Of a stretch of 64,000 nucleotides of DNA, positions 54,741-62,095 are shown piece after piece (position 1 is the stretch's first letter; every line of letters starts with the position of its first letter). Source of the stretch: Clostridioides difficile (lineage in GTDB: Bacteria; Bacillota; Clostridia; Peptostreptococcales; Peptostreptococcaceae); contig CP103804.1 of assembly GCA_024919175.1 (NCBI GenBank), forward strand, positions 4,133,448-4,197,447, read 5' to 3'. Below the pieces are notes generated by a model that worked only from the letters and a program-made list of their open reading frames with translations, was not told the origin of the DNA and did no database searches. The position numbers were made by a program, and so were the translations under genes.

Positions 54741-55433
54741 TTACTTCAATTCCTCAATCCATGACTGTAGGTCGATATTTGACACATTTCCACTAAACTT
54801 TTCACCAGACAACCAATTACCACTTCCTGCCTGTTCAGTAAGAGTATCTCTGCTTCGTTCGATTCCACTGCTACCAGATGTGCAAAATGGGATAACAGTA
54901 ATCCCATCAAAATCATGATTTTCCACAAAAGTACTCATGATGCGTGGTGCATCTCCCCACCAAATCGGATAACCAATGTATATGGTGGAATACCCATCAA
55001 AAGAAATTGTTTCGCCACCAATTCCTGGACGAGCATTTGGGTCATTCATTTCCACAGATGCTCGACTCTTATCATTGTTATAGTTCAAATCATCATTGGT
55101 ATATGGTTCTGCTGGAATAATTTCATACAAATCCGCATCTGTCAGTGCAGCGATTTTCTCTGCTACTCCCTTTGTTGTCCCTGTTGCAGAAAAATATACG
55201 ACAAGCACATGATCTGTTTCGGCTGTTTTATCACTCTCTGTATCCTTTGTAGCTGATTTCTGCAAGGATTCTTTTTCTTCAGCAGACTCTGTACCTTTCA
55301 TATTCCCAGACTGTGTCTGATTTGTATCTTGTTTTTCATTTGATGAAGTATTAGCAGTCTTTCCACATGCAGACATCACAAATGCCAGACATACTACCAT
55401 AATCAAAGTAAGCATTTTTCTGAGTTTCTTCAT
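54741..55433 (-). CDS. Flavodoxin-like lipoprotein
   Basis: This protein of about 230 residues has a lipoprotein signal (MKKLRKML, hydrophobic core, VMSAC lipobox at about residue 23), a Ser/Thr/Glu-rich linker to about residue 70, and a flavodoxin domain (VLVVYFSATGTTKGVAEKIAAL; IYIGYPIWWGDAPRIM; PFCTSGSSGIERS). It is therefore an extracytoplasmic FMN protein tethered to the membrane. The ATG follows GGAGGAAATGTA. It lies 36 bases after the cytoplasmic flavodoxin gene. Confidence 0.88.
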   Translation of the reverse strand: MKKLRKMLTLIMVVCLAFVMSACGKTANTSSNEKQDTNQTQSGNMKGTESAEEKESLQKSATKDTESDKTAETDHVLVVYFSATGTTKGVAEKIAALTDADLYEIIPAEPYTNDDLNYNNDKSRASVEMNDPNARPGIGGETISFDGYSTIYIGYPIWWGDAPRIMSTFVENHDFDGITVIPFCTSGSSGIERSRDTLTEQAGSGNWLSGEKFSGNVSNIDLQSWIEELK

Positions 55434-55469
55434 TACATTTCCTCCAGTTGTTATCAATATTCTAGTGGC

Positions 55470-55946
55470 TTATAGCCATTGTTTTGCCCAGTCTACAAGC
55501 TCTTTACTTGAAGCATTTACATTAAATCGTTTTCCACTCTCCACTTTTGCACCTAAAGCCAAAGCCGCCAAATTTGTTCCAGAATCACCAATTTCGCTGC
55601 CACCAGATGTTGCAAAAGGTATTACTGTCTTACCTCTGAAATCAAAAGTTTCCATAAAAGTATCAATAATGGATGGTTCCCTATACCACCATATCGGAAA
55701 ACCAACAAATACAATGTCATACTGTACCATATCTGTCATTTGAGAACTGATAGCAGGACGGCAATTTCTGTCATTCATTTCAATAGAACTTCTGCTTTTA
55801 CTATTCCACCAGTCAAGGTCAGCATTTGTATATGGAGATTCTGGCTTTATTTCAAACAGGTCAGCACCGATTTCCTGTGCCAGTCTTTCTGCAAGTTTTT
55901 TTGTTTCCCCACTTGCGCTGAAATATGCAATTAGTACTTTATTCAT
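55470..55946 (-). CDS. Flavodoxin (cytoplasmic)
   Basis: This 158-residue protein is a single flavodoxin domain (VLIAYFSASGETKKLAERLAQEIGADLFEI; FVGFPIWWYREPSII; PFATSGGSEIGDS). It is close to the domain of the following lipoprotein, so the pair arose by duplication. The start follows AAGGAGG. It is transcribed from a MerR-type promoter and is divergent from merR. It probably acts in oxidant or quinone response. Confidence 0.9.
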   Translation of the reverse strand: MNKVLIAYFSASGETKKLAERLAQEIGADLFEIKPESPYTNADLDWWNSKSRSSIEMNDRNCRPAISSQMTDMVQYDIVFVGFPIWWYREPSIIDTFMETFDFRGKTVIPFATSGGSEIGDSGTNLAALALGAKVESGKRFNVNASSKELVDWAKQWL

Positions 55947-56011
55947 TAAGAATCCTCCTTGTAAGTTAATTTGACTTTAACAGCCTTTACTGCTATAATG
56001 GCTGTAAGTTA

Positions 56012-56042
56012 ATAATACAACTTAAAGTTAACTTTAAGTCAA
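56012..56042 (-). promoter_or_regulatory. MerR-type promoter with 19-base spacer
   Basis: TTGACT (56037-56042) and TATTAT (56012-56017) are 19 bases apart, the length typical of promoters activated by MerR-family twisting. A perfect 20-base palindrome fills the spacer (56020-56039). It should be the MerR binding site controlling the flavodoxin pair. Confidence 0.8.
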
Positions 56043-56085
56043 GTACTTTTTTTTAAAATTTAAAAGAAATTTCGAGGTAATAATC

Positions 56086-56550
56086 ATGCTCTATACAGTC
56101 GGTGAAATGGCAAAGGTATTGGGTGTTCCTGCTTCCACCCTTAGATATTATGATAAGGAAGGACTTTTACCTTGTGTGAAACGTTCAAGTGGTGGAATTC
56201 GTATGTTTACAGATAATGATTATGAGTGGCTTAAGGTGGTGGAATGTCTGAAGAAGTCTGGCTTATCTATTAGTGATATAAAATCATTCATAGATATGAT
56301 AGATCGAGGAGATAATTCCTTAACTGAACGATTTGAATTATTTCACTCACGCAGAGAGTCTGTCAAAAAGCAAATGGAAGATATGCAGGAAACTCTTGAT
56401 TTCCTGGAATACAAATGCTGGTACTATGAACAGTCTATAAAAGAAGGTACTGAGAAAAGAGTACATGACCTATCTATTGATGAGCTTCCAGAGAAATACA
56501 GAGATACAAAACAAAAAATGAATATTATGCATTCAAAAAAAGACATATAA
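56086..56550 (+). CDS. MerR-family regulator
   Basis: This 154-residue protein has the MerR winged helix (YTVGEMAKVLGVPASTLRYYDKEGLLP, then GIRMFTDNDYEWLKVVECLKKSGLSI) and a coiled coil (about residues 80-125; ESVKKQMEDMQETLDFLEYK). The few cysteines are not in a metal-binding arrangement. It is divergent from the flavodoxin operon and very likely its activator. The start is preceded by CGAGG. Confidence 0.9.
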   Translation: MLYTVGEMAKVLGVPASTLRYYDKEGLLPCVKRSSGGIRMFTDNDYEWLKVVECLKKSGLSISDIKSFIDMIDRGDNSLTERFELFHSRRESVKKQMEDMQETLDFLEYKCWYYEQSIKEGTEKRVHDLSIDELPEKYRDTKQKMNIMHSKKDI

Positions 56551-56569
56551 ACCCAGTTTATGCTTAACC

Positions 56570-56634
56570 AACAAAATTCCTTCATGGAAAGTCAGTAATT
56601 TTACTGATTTTCTATGAAGGAATTTTGTTTTTTC
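56570..56634 (+). terminator. merR terminator
   Basis: A long stem (56571-56585 with 56614-56628) with further pairing inside is followed by a T-run. After it, 56640-56960 holds a decayed minus-strand frame (about 56636-56750, ending EYRTAVDDCILEHNGIV) and no intact gene. Confidence 0.8.
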
Positions 56635-56979
56635 TACTCCTTATACTATTCCATTATGTTCTAAAATACAATCGTCTACTGCTGTTCTGTATTCTGTGTT
56701 AGTTACATCATCAAGTTGAAACGCTATATTCTTCAAAAGATTTAATACTTTGTAATAATCATAGCATTAGTCACACTTCTAAATGTGGATGCCATTCTGT
56801 CAAAAATTCAGATAGATATTTGTATAGTTGTCATTTTGTCACTCTGCTTTCTTTTTGAGTACAATAAAAGCACCCACTAATTTAGTAAGTGCTTCATGCA
56901 TTATTATAAATTTAATAATTCTTTTTTAGATAGTTTATTCCATCCATTAATACTTTAGAATCTATTTTAAATATCTCAA

Positions 56980-57369
56980 ATGCATCCAAAACCCTGTTAT
57001 TCTCTAATAAGTTTAACTACAGTCTCAACGGTATTACCAAAGACCCACAAAGCTCCAGACAGCTATATCAATGTAACTGTGGACTTTGGAGACAGCGTTG
57101 GCATGATTTCTCTTAATAGTATAGTAGAAAAGGCAGACGCATACAAGCCAAAACAGAGAATAACTTACAAGCTTATAAAGGAATATATTCTTGAGAAGTA
57201 CAGCTTTAAGGTACACACAGCATATATTGCCGAAGTAAAGCGTAGCTTGGGCTTACCTATGTATGATGCTCCTAATGCAGTAGAAACGCTAAGGCAACCA
57301 AGAAAACACCCCACTCCTATTCAAGTAGATGCTATCAAAGATGCACTTGCTCATTTTGAAGTAATATAA
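56980..57369 (+). pseudogene. C-terminal domain of an RlmD-type RNA methyltransferase, orphan
   Basis: The 129-codon frame encodes a domain (TVDFGDSVGMISLNSIVEKADAYK; YKLIKEYILEKYSFKVHTAYIAEVKRSLGL; final ALAHFEVI) like the additional tail attached to 23S rRNA (uracil-5) methyltransferases in and beside conjugative elements. The methyltransferase domain is absent. The start shown has no clear ribosome site. It is probably a left-over of element insertion; a free-standing small protein is possible. Confidence 0.5.
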
Positions 57370-57383
57370 AAACACACCATAGG

Positions 57384-57417
57384 AATTGCTCTTTACATTA
57401 AGTAAAGGGCAATTTTT
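57384..57417 (+). terminator. Terminator before the parA fragment
   Basis: AATTGCTCTTTAC (57384-57396) pairs with GTAAAGGGCAATT (57402-57414), with one G-T wobble and a T-run. Confidence 0.75.
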
Positions 57418-57447
57418 TGTACCCAAAAATCGAAAGGAGGAAAAAAC

Positions 57448-57790
57448 TTGAACGCAAAAACAATCGCCATCGCCAACCAAAAGGGCGGCGTGGGCAAAAC
57501 TATCACCTGTGTAAATTTAGGTGTTGGACTGGCGCAGGAGGGTAAGAAAGTCCTTTTAATAGATACTAACCCGCAAGGATCTCTATCTATCAGCTTAGGC
57601 AACCAACAGCCGGATAAGCTCCCTATTACGCTCTCAACCATAATGGGCAGGGTGCTGACCGATACGCCCATTACACAAGGCGAGGGGATTTTACATCACC
57701 ATGAAGGAATAGATTTACTCCCTGCCAACATTGAGTTATCCGGCATGGAAGTATCCCTCGTCAATGCCATGAGCCGTGAAAGCATCTCAA
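57448..57790 (+). pseudogene. parA/soj fragment (5' part)
   Basis: From a TTG start with AAAGGAGG, about 113 codons encode a ParA-type ATPase (IAIANQKGGVGKTITCVNLG; LLIDTNPQGSLSISLG; GIDLLPANIELSGMEVSLVNAM). Homology then stops abruptly. The frame continues for about 60 non-homologous codons because it reads through an inverted xre fragment. The second Asp of D-T-D-P-Q-G is Asn and the second Walker Thr is Ile, further signs of decay. In intact elements ParA helps maintain the excised circle. Confidence 0.8.
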
Positions 57791-57792
57791 AG

Positions 57793-57900
57793 GTCTACCA
57801 GTTGGGCAAGGTATTCCTGTGTCCAACCTTTTGCCTCACGAGCCTTTTTTATCGCCATACCTATTGGCTTGAAATCAAGTTTTCTTTCGTCTTGGTACAT
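57793..57900 (-). pseudogene. XRE regulator fragment (5' part), inverted against parA
   Basis: On the minus strand, an ATG with GAGGTGATATTAAA encodes 36 residues, MYQDERKLDFKPIGMAIKKA onward, including REAKGWTQEYLAQLVD. This is the N-terminus of the Cro/C1 regulator of Tn916/Tn1549-like elements. It ends at the junction with the parA fragment. Both genes lost their 3' parts at the same point. Confidence 0.75.
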
Positions 57901-58068
57901 TTTAATATCACCTCTATATCATTTTACATTTCGTGTGGTGATATGAGAACGAAAGACAATTTTATATTAGGTAGTGTATAATTTCATATCTGTGAAAAAC
58001 AAATTTACTATTATTCGTCAATCCGTATATAATAATTATATACTCTTTTGCGAAAGGAAGTTGATATT

Positions 58069-58257
58069 ATGGATTACATTTCTGTGAAAGCCGCTTCTGA
58101 AAAATGGGGCATATCAGAAAGACGGATACAAAAATTATGTGAAGAAAATCGCATTAACGGTACTGAGAAATTTGGTCGAGCGTGGATGATACCAAAAGAT
58201 GCCCAAAAGCCAATTGATGGTAGATATAAATCAACAATGAAGGTAGGTGAGATTTAA
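58069..58257 (+). CDS. Small excisionase-like helix-turn-helix protein
   Basis: This 62-residue protein (YISVKAASEKWGISERRIQKLCEENRINGTEKFGRAWMIP) has the MerR/excisionase-type winged helix of small DNA-binding proteins. The ATG follows AAAGGAAG; an in-frame codon 21 bases upstream lies before that site. The Crp-like gene starts 2 bases after its stop, so they form an operon. It may be an accessory regulator rather than an excisionase. Confidence 0.8.
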   Translation: MDYISVKAASEKWGISERRIQKLCEENRINGTEKFGRAWMIPKDAQKPIDGRYKSTMKVGEI

Positions 58258-58259
58258 AA

Positions 58260-58883
58260 ATGAATTTTATTGATATAATGCCCAAAGAAGTAAAACATAA
58301 ACTACAAGAAAAAAGCTATGCTGCTGGGAATACTATATTATATGCTGAAGAAGAAAATAATTTCGTTTATTTTTTATTATCTGGTGTTGCTGAAGCTTAC
58401 ATTCAAAGTTCCAATGGGAATTTTTCAACACTTTACTTATATAAATCGGGAAGTTTTTTTGGAGAAATAGAACAATTTTACGATGGAAAAAAGCCTGTAG
58501 AAATTACAGCACTTTCAGATTGTATTGTAAAACGACTTTATCGAACTTATTTTCTGGAATGGATTAAAAATGATTTTAATGCAACAACATTCTTAATACA
58601 AGGATTAGCCGAAAAACTAATTATTAATTCCCAATTGGTAGAAAACATTTTGGAGCTCACAGTAAAAGAACGCTTGCTTCGGAGTATATCATTGCATTAT
58701 CATCGAAATACGCTTGATTCACTTAATAAATCTCGACTTGCTAAAGAAGTGAATTCGCCTATTAGGAGCGTTAATCGAGCAATAGACGAATGTAAAAAGC
58801 AAGGATTACTCGATTTTTCAGATAACAAGTTTATCATTATAAATCCTAAGGAACTTCTAAAATTTCTTCCATATATAGAATGA
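58260..58883 (+). CDS. Crp/Fnr-family regulator
   Basis: This 207-residue protein has an N-terminal cyclic-nucleotide-binding-like domain (about 1-120; YAEEENNFVYFLLSGVAEAYI; GSFFGEIEQFYDGKKPVEITALSDC) and a C-terminal helix-turn-helix (about 150-190; TVKERLLRSI; LAKEVNSPIRSVNRAIDE). The phosphate-binding Arg of true Crp is not evident and there is no Cys cluster as in Fnr, so the signal is unknown. It is cotranslated with the preceding small protein. Confidence 0.88.
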   Translation: MNFIDIMPKEVKHKLQEKSYAAGNTILYAEEENNFVYFLLSGVAEAYIQSSNGNFSTLYLYKSGSFFGEIEQFYDGKKPVEITALSDCIVKRLYRTYFLEWIKNDFNATTFLIQGLAEKLIINSQLVENILELTVKERLLRSISLHYHRNTLDSLNKSRLAKEVNSPIRSVNRAIDECKKQGLLDFSDNKFIIINPKELLKFLPYIE

Positions 58884-58885
58884 TG

Positions 58886-58923
58886 AAAACAGACATCTTA
58901 TTTTTCAAGATGTCTGTTTTTTT
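58886..58923 (+). terminator. Strong intrinsic terminator
   Basis: AAAACAGACATCTT (58886-58899) pairs with AAGATGTCTGTTTT (58907-58920), 7-base loop, T-run. It starts right after the Crp-like stop codon. Confidence 0.9.
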
Positions 58924-58998
58924 GGGGTCAATTGACCTTTATTATTAAGCTGTCTAAATGTAATATACTTATAAGCACAAATTCTTAGGAGGTATGTC

Positions 58999-59925
58999 AT
59001 GAATGTTGCTATAACCAGAATTTTAAACATCTTAGGTGATGTAAAAATAGTAGATAAGATAGTAAATCTAAATAGCTCGGATATAAACTCTTTTCTATTA
59101 AGTGTCTTTCAGTCAGCTGTAATAAAAAAGACACCTCAAAACATATTAGCTGCGTTTTCTACCAATCGTTTCACTAGTCCAAGCCATTTTGACCCAATCG
59201 CCTTTCATAATTTAGAGGTGAAGTTGTTATCCCTTTCAGAAAAGCTTGGAATTAAAAATCTGCTACTTTCTCCCTCCGCTCCGCTTGGTAGTTGTAGTGT
59301 TTTTGGATGTGTAAATCAAAACAATGTAATTAGTGCATTACGGGGAACCGAAACTTTATCGGACCCTTCTAATATGATAGCAATTATTATTGCTGACGGT
59401 TTAAAAAAGAAAATATTACGTAACGAAGATGCTATCCATTATGCTACGACTACAAGAGTAGTACGTGCTCAGGCCTTTGAAGGCAAAGGGTTTTATGCTC
59501 ACTTTGGAATATTTTGCATAGTTTCCTCTGGAAAAGATAAGGGTTCATATTCATGTGAATCTGAATTGCTAATAAAGCATCTAAACTATTACAAAGACCT
59601 CTTTACAAATATTGAAAACTCAAAAATAAGTATTTGCTTACGGAAACGTGGAGGTTATCCCGACCGAGATGGATTCTTTGAAAAAATGACTACTATAGTA
59701 AAGTCTTCTTTACCAGAGATTCAAATTACTATTGATTTGAATAGTGAAGATAATGCTTACTACAAAGGAATAAATTTTAAGATTTATCTACATTGCAATG
59801 ATGATGTAATTGAAATTGCTGATGGCGGTTTTGTAAACTGGATTAGTGAAATGACAGGAAATAAGAAAAATCGTTGTCTGATAAGTGGGATAGGTATTGA
59901 TAGATTATTGACTTTGGAGGAATAA
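58999..59925 (+). CDS. Unrecognised 308-residue protein, class II synthetase-like features
   Basis: The start follows AGGAGG and the reading frame is sound. Segments YAHFGIFCIVSSGKDKG (after ATTTRVVRAQAFEGKG) and the C-terminal SGIGIDRLLTLEE look like motifs 2 and 3 of class II aminoacyl-tRNA synthetases or their paralogues (Arg in motif 3). SVFGCVNQNNVISALRGTETLSDPSN resembles a substrate loop. No anticodon-binding domain is present. It could be a synthetase-like amino-acid-activating enzyme, but this is only a pattern match. A GNAT acetyltransferase follows by 1 base. Confidence 0.5.
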   Translation: MNVAITRILNILGDVKIVDKIVNLNSSDINSFLLSVFQSAVIKKTPQNILAAFSTNRFTSPSHFDPIAFHNLEVKLLSLSEKLGIKNLLLSPSAPLGSCSVFGCVNQNNVISALRGTETLSDPSNMIAIIIADGLKKKILRNEDAIHYATTTRVVRAQAFEGKGFYAHFGIFCIVSSGKDKGSYSCESELLIKHLNYYKDLFTNIENSKISICLRKRGGYPDRDGFFEKMTTIVKSSLPEIQITIDLNSEDNAYYKGINFKIYLHCNDDVIEIADGGFVNWISEMTGNKKNRCLISGIGIDRLLTLEE

Positions 59926-59926
59926 A

Positions 59927-60424
59927 ATGAAATTAGAAAATTGGTCAACTGAATATATAAATGACTTAGTAAAAAATGCTAACAATAGGAATGTATCAAA
60001 AAATTTGAGAAATATTTTTCCATATCCATATTCCGTTGTGGATGCTGAGAAATTTATCACACACTGCCAAAGATGTGATAATAAACATATAAATCTTGCA
60101 ATCATTGAAGATGACAAAGCGATTGGAAGTGTAGGTGTTTCTATTGGTGAAGATATTTATGAAAAAAGCGCCGAAATTGGTTACTGGATAGGTGAATCAT
60201 ATTGGGGGCAAGGAATTATGACACATGCTATAAAAGAAATGATAGAACTATGCTTTTCTCAATATGATATTGTTAGACTTTATGCTGTTGTTTTTTCACA
60301 CAATAAAGCTTCTTGCAAAGTGCTTGAAAAATGTGGCTTTGTATTTGAAGGAACACTTAAAAATTCTATTTACAAAGACGGCAATATTTATGACAGTCGA
60401 ATATATGCTTTGGTTAAAAAATAA
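59927..60424 (+). CDS. GNAT acetyltransferase, RimJ/RimL type
   Basis: This 165-residue N-acetyltransferase has a central acetyl-CoA site in IGYWIGESYWGQGIMTHAIKEMI and the C-terminal RLYAVVFSHNKASCKVLEKCGFVFEG segment, both diagnostic. The start follows GGAGG, 1 base after the preceding stop, so the two are translationally coupled. It acylates an alpha-amine or small molecule; the partner may provide or protect the same substrate. Confidence 0.88.
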   Translation: MKLENWSTEYINDLVKNANNRNVSKNLRNIFPYPYSVVDAEKFITHCQRCDNKHINLAIIEDDKAIGSVGVSIGEDIYEKSAEIGYWIGESYWGQGIMTHAIKEMIELCFSQYDIVRLYAVVFSHNKASCKVLEKCGFVFEGTLKNSIYKDGNIYDSRIYALVKK

Positions 60425-60517
60425 TAATTTTAACATCTAAATGTACCGTCCCAACGGAAATAAAAAAAACCGTTGTTGTGGCGGCAGGTATTCATGTGCC
60501 AAAACAAAATATAAGTA

Positions 60518-60566
60518 GCAAAGCGGCGGTTTTGAATAACAATCAAAGCCGCCGTTTTGCTTTTTC
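60518..60566 (+). terminator. GC-rich hairpin
   Basis: GCAAAGCGGCGGTTT (60518-60532) pairs with AAAGCCGCCGTTTTGC (60545-60560), with wobble pairs and a T-run. It marks the return to element-like composition. Between here and 60882 no intact gene is seen; a 32-codon frame from GTG 60640 with a strong AAGGAGG site, and a hairpin near 60763-60792, are the only features. Confidence 0.6.
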
Positions 60567-60882
60567 AAAAAGCAAACAAGGTAGGTGTATTAAAGTTACC
60601 CTTATTTAAGGATACGACGGTATCTAAGGAGGTATCGCCGTGTTTTCTTTTTCCCAATTGCTTGGTAACTTATCAAAAAAAGCCTTGCCACATTGTGGGA
60701 CGATTACGGACAGCAACACGAAAACACAAACTACATAGCACGAAATAAACACACTCATGCCCGATTGAGATTTTATGAATTTCAGTCGGGTATTTTTGCG
60801 TTCATAGCCCCTCGGTGTCGTTCACCTCCCACCGTCCTTTCAAATTCAGCTCTTAACCAAAATTTGAAAGGATGGTACAGCC

Positions 60883-61309
60883 ATGAAAACAATAAACTTG
60901 AAAGATTACTATGACCATATAAGCACAGACACATTCATTGACATTCCCGATGAGGTGTTTAACATCTTTGAAGAACACCGACCGCAAAGCAGAACAAGCC
61001 TACCAAAGCCACATACGCTACCACAAAGCCTACTACTCTCTTGACCGTGGTGACGGCATCGAACATAGTGCCTTGTTTGTTTCCCTCTCTCCCGATGAAA
61101 TTTACGAACGCAAGCTCACAACCGAGCAGCTCCACACTGCCATTGCCACATTGCCGGACAAGCAGGCAAAACGCATTTACGCTCATTATTTCTTGGGCAT
61201 GAGTAAGACCGCTATTGCCAAAGCCGAGGGTACATCAGCAAGTAGCGTGAAAAATGCAATTCGCAGAGAGCTATGCAGTTTAGAAAAGTATTTGAAAAAT
61301 AATTTGTAA
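60883..61309 (+). pseudogene. Sigma-70-region-4-like element regulator, frameshifted
   Basis: Starting at ATG with AAAGGATGG, the first frame encodes MKTINLKDYYDHISTDTFID up to about VFNIFEEH. The rest (RKAEQAYQSHIRYHKAYYSLDRGDGIEHSA to EKYLKNNL) is in the next frame. One extra base, near 60977-60981 (CACCGACCGC), explains the change. The complete protein is the small sigma-like regulator common to Tn916/Tn1549-type elements, with the KQAKRIYAHYFLGMSKTAIAKAEG helix-turn-helix. Confidence 0.75.
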
Positions 61310-61434
61310 GCTGCCCACGTCGTTTGCCCCTCTTTTTCTAAAGGTATATGAGAGGAAGTTTTTTCTCTGATATGCCTAACAGCATAATTGCTCTTTGACA
61401 ATTTCATATACGATATTTTGAGTACATTACTTAT

Positions 61435-61745
61435 GTGAGCCGAAAAGCAAAGCGACTTAACAGACATCGCCATGACAGCGGTATGGGGAGGTGAATATAA
61501 TACCGCCCGAGCGATAAAATGGACTGTTAGACCGAGTTTAGCACACTCGTCCGCAATGACCCACATAAGGGATAATGATACTTCGTGCCGTTCCGCCCCC
61601 AAAACGATAGAAACAGGGGGAGTTCCTGCGGTATCCGTGGCTTCTGAAAGGACAAGCCACGGTGCTGTGGGACTATGATAGCTGTGCCAACAGCAACTCA
61701 AAATATCCCCTTTGTCGGGGTGCGTGGCAAATACGGCAAACAGGT
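61435..61745 (+). ncRNA. Candidate HEARO-like (IscB/IsrB guide-type) structured RNA, no nuclease gene
   Basis: This gene-free stretch has about half G+C, far above the chromosome, and many short strong stems: 61478-61484 with 61500-61506; CCCCC 61596-61600 with GGGGG 61616-61620; CCGTGGCTT 61635-61643 with AAGCCACGG 61654-61662; GCTGT 61681-61685 with ACAGC 61690-61694; CCCC 61707-61710 with GGGG 61717-61720. The strings GACTGTTAGACCGAG (61522-61536) and GGGACTATGATA (61669-61680), and the last hairpin followed by a GGCA-rich tail, match what I recall of HEARO RNAs. HEARO RNAs accompany IscB/IsrB nucleases and often stand alone. Strand and borders are estimates. Confidence 0.55.
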
Positions 61746-61885
61746 GAATTTAATCGCACCGCATTTTTATTGAATGTAAATTTGCGGTGCGTTTATTATG
61801 CTGTTTCTAATAAAGTGACAAACTTTTCATAAATAACAAAATTGCTTATACTTTATGTAAGCAATTCACTTGGAGGTGATTGCGA

Positions 61886-62047
61886 ATGGAAAATATCAAA
61901 AACATACAGGGTGATGCGATTAAAGCCCCTGCACCTAATCATACATTTGAGAAAACAAAAGCCTATCAGGATTTTATAAATGTTCTTTCTCAAATTATCG
62001 AAAAGCATGGTGCGGAAGTTTTAGGCGAAATAAACCGTGCTAACTAA
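61886..62047 (+). CDS. Small element protein, 53 residues
   Basis: An ATG with GGAGGTGATTGCG encodes 53 residues (IKNIQGDAIKAPAPNHTFEKTKAYQDFINVLSQIIEKHGAEVL). No domain is known to me, but a small protein of this kind regularly precedes serine recombinases in such elements. A 9-base hairpin (AATTGCTTA/TAAGCAATT, about 61841-61867) lies before its ribosome site. Intact in length, but its partner gene is broken. Confidence 0.6.
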   Translation: MENIKNIQGDAIKAPAPNHTFEKTKAYQDFINVLSQIIEKHGAEVLGEINRAN

Positions 62048-62095
62048 AATCATTTGCGTGTTGATGTTTTCCAATACTATATTGGAGGAATGAAT

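Noticed and set aside
57448..57981. A complete ParA protein of 177 residues
   Set aside because: Only the first about 113 residues are homologous; the rest is the reverse strand of an xre fragment.
61186..61701. Minus-strand frame of 171 codons across the structured region
   Set aside because: It spans the end of the sigma-like pseudogene and the GC-rich hairpin region, has no ribosome site and no recognisable domain. The open frame is a by-product of GC-rich sequence.
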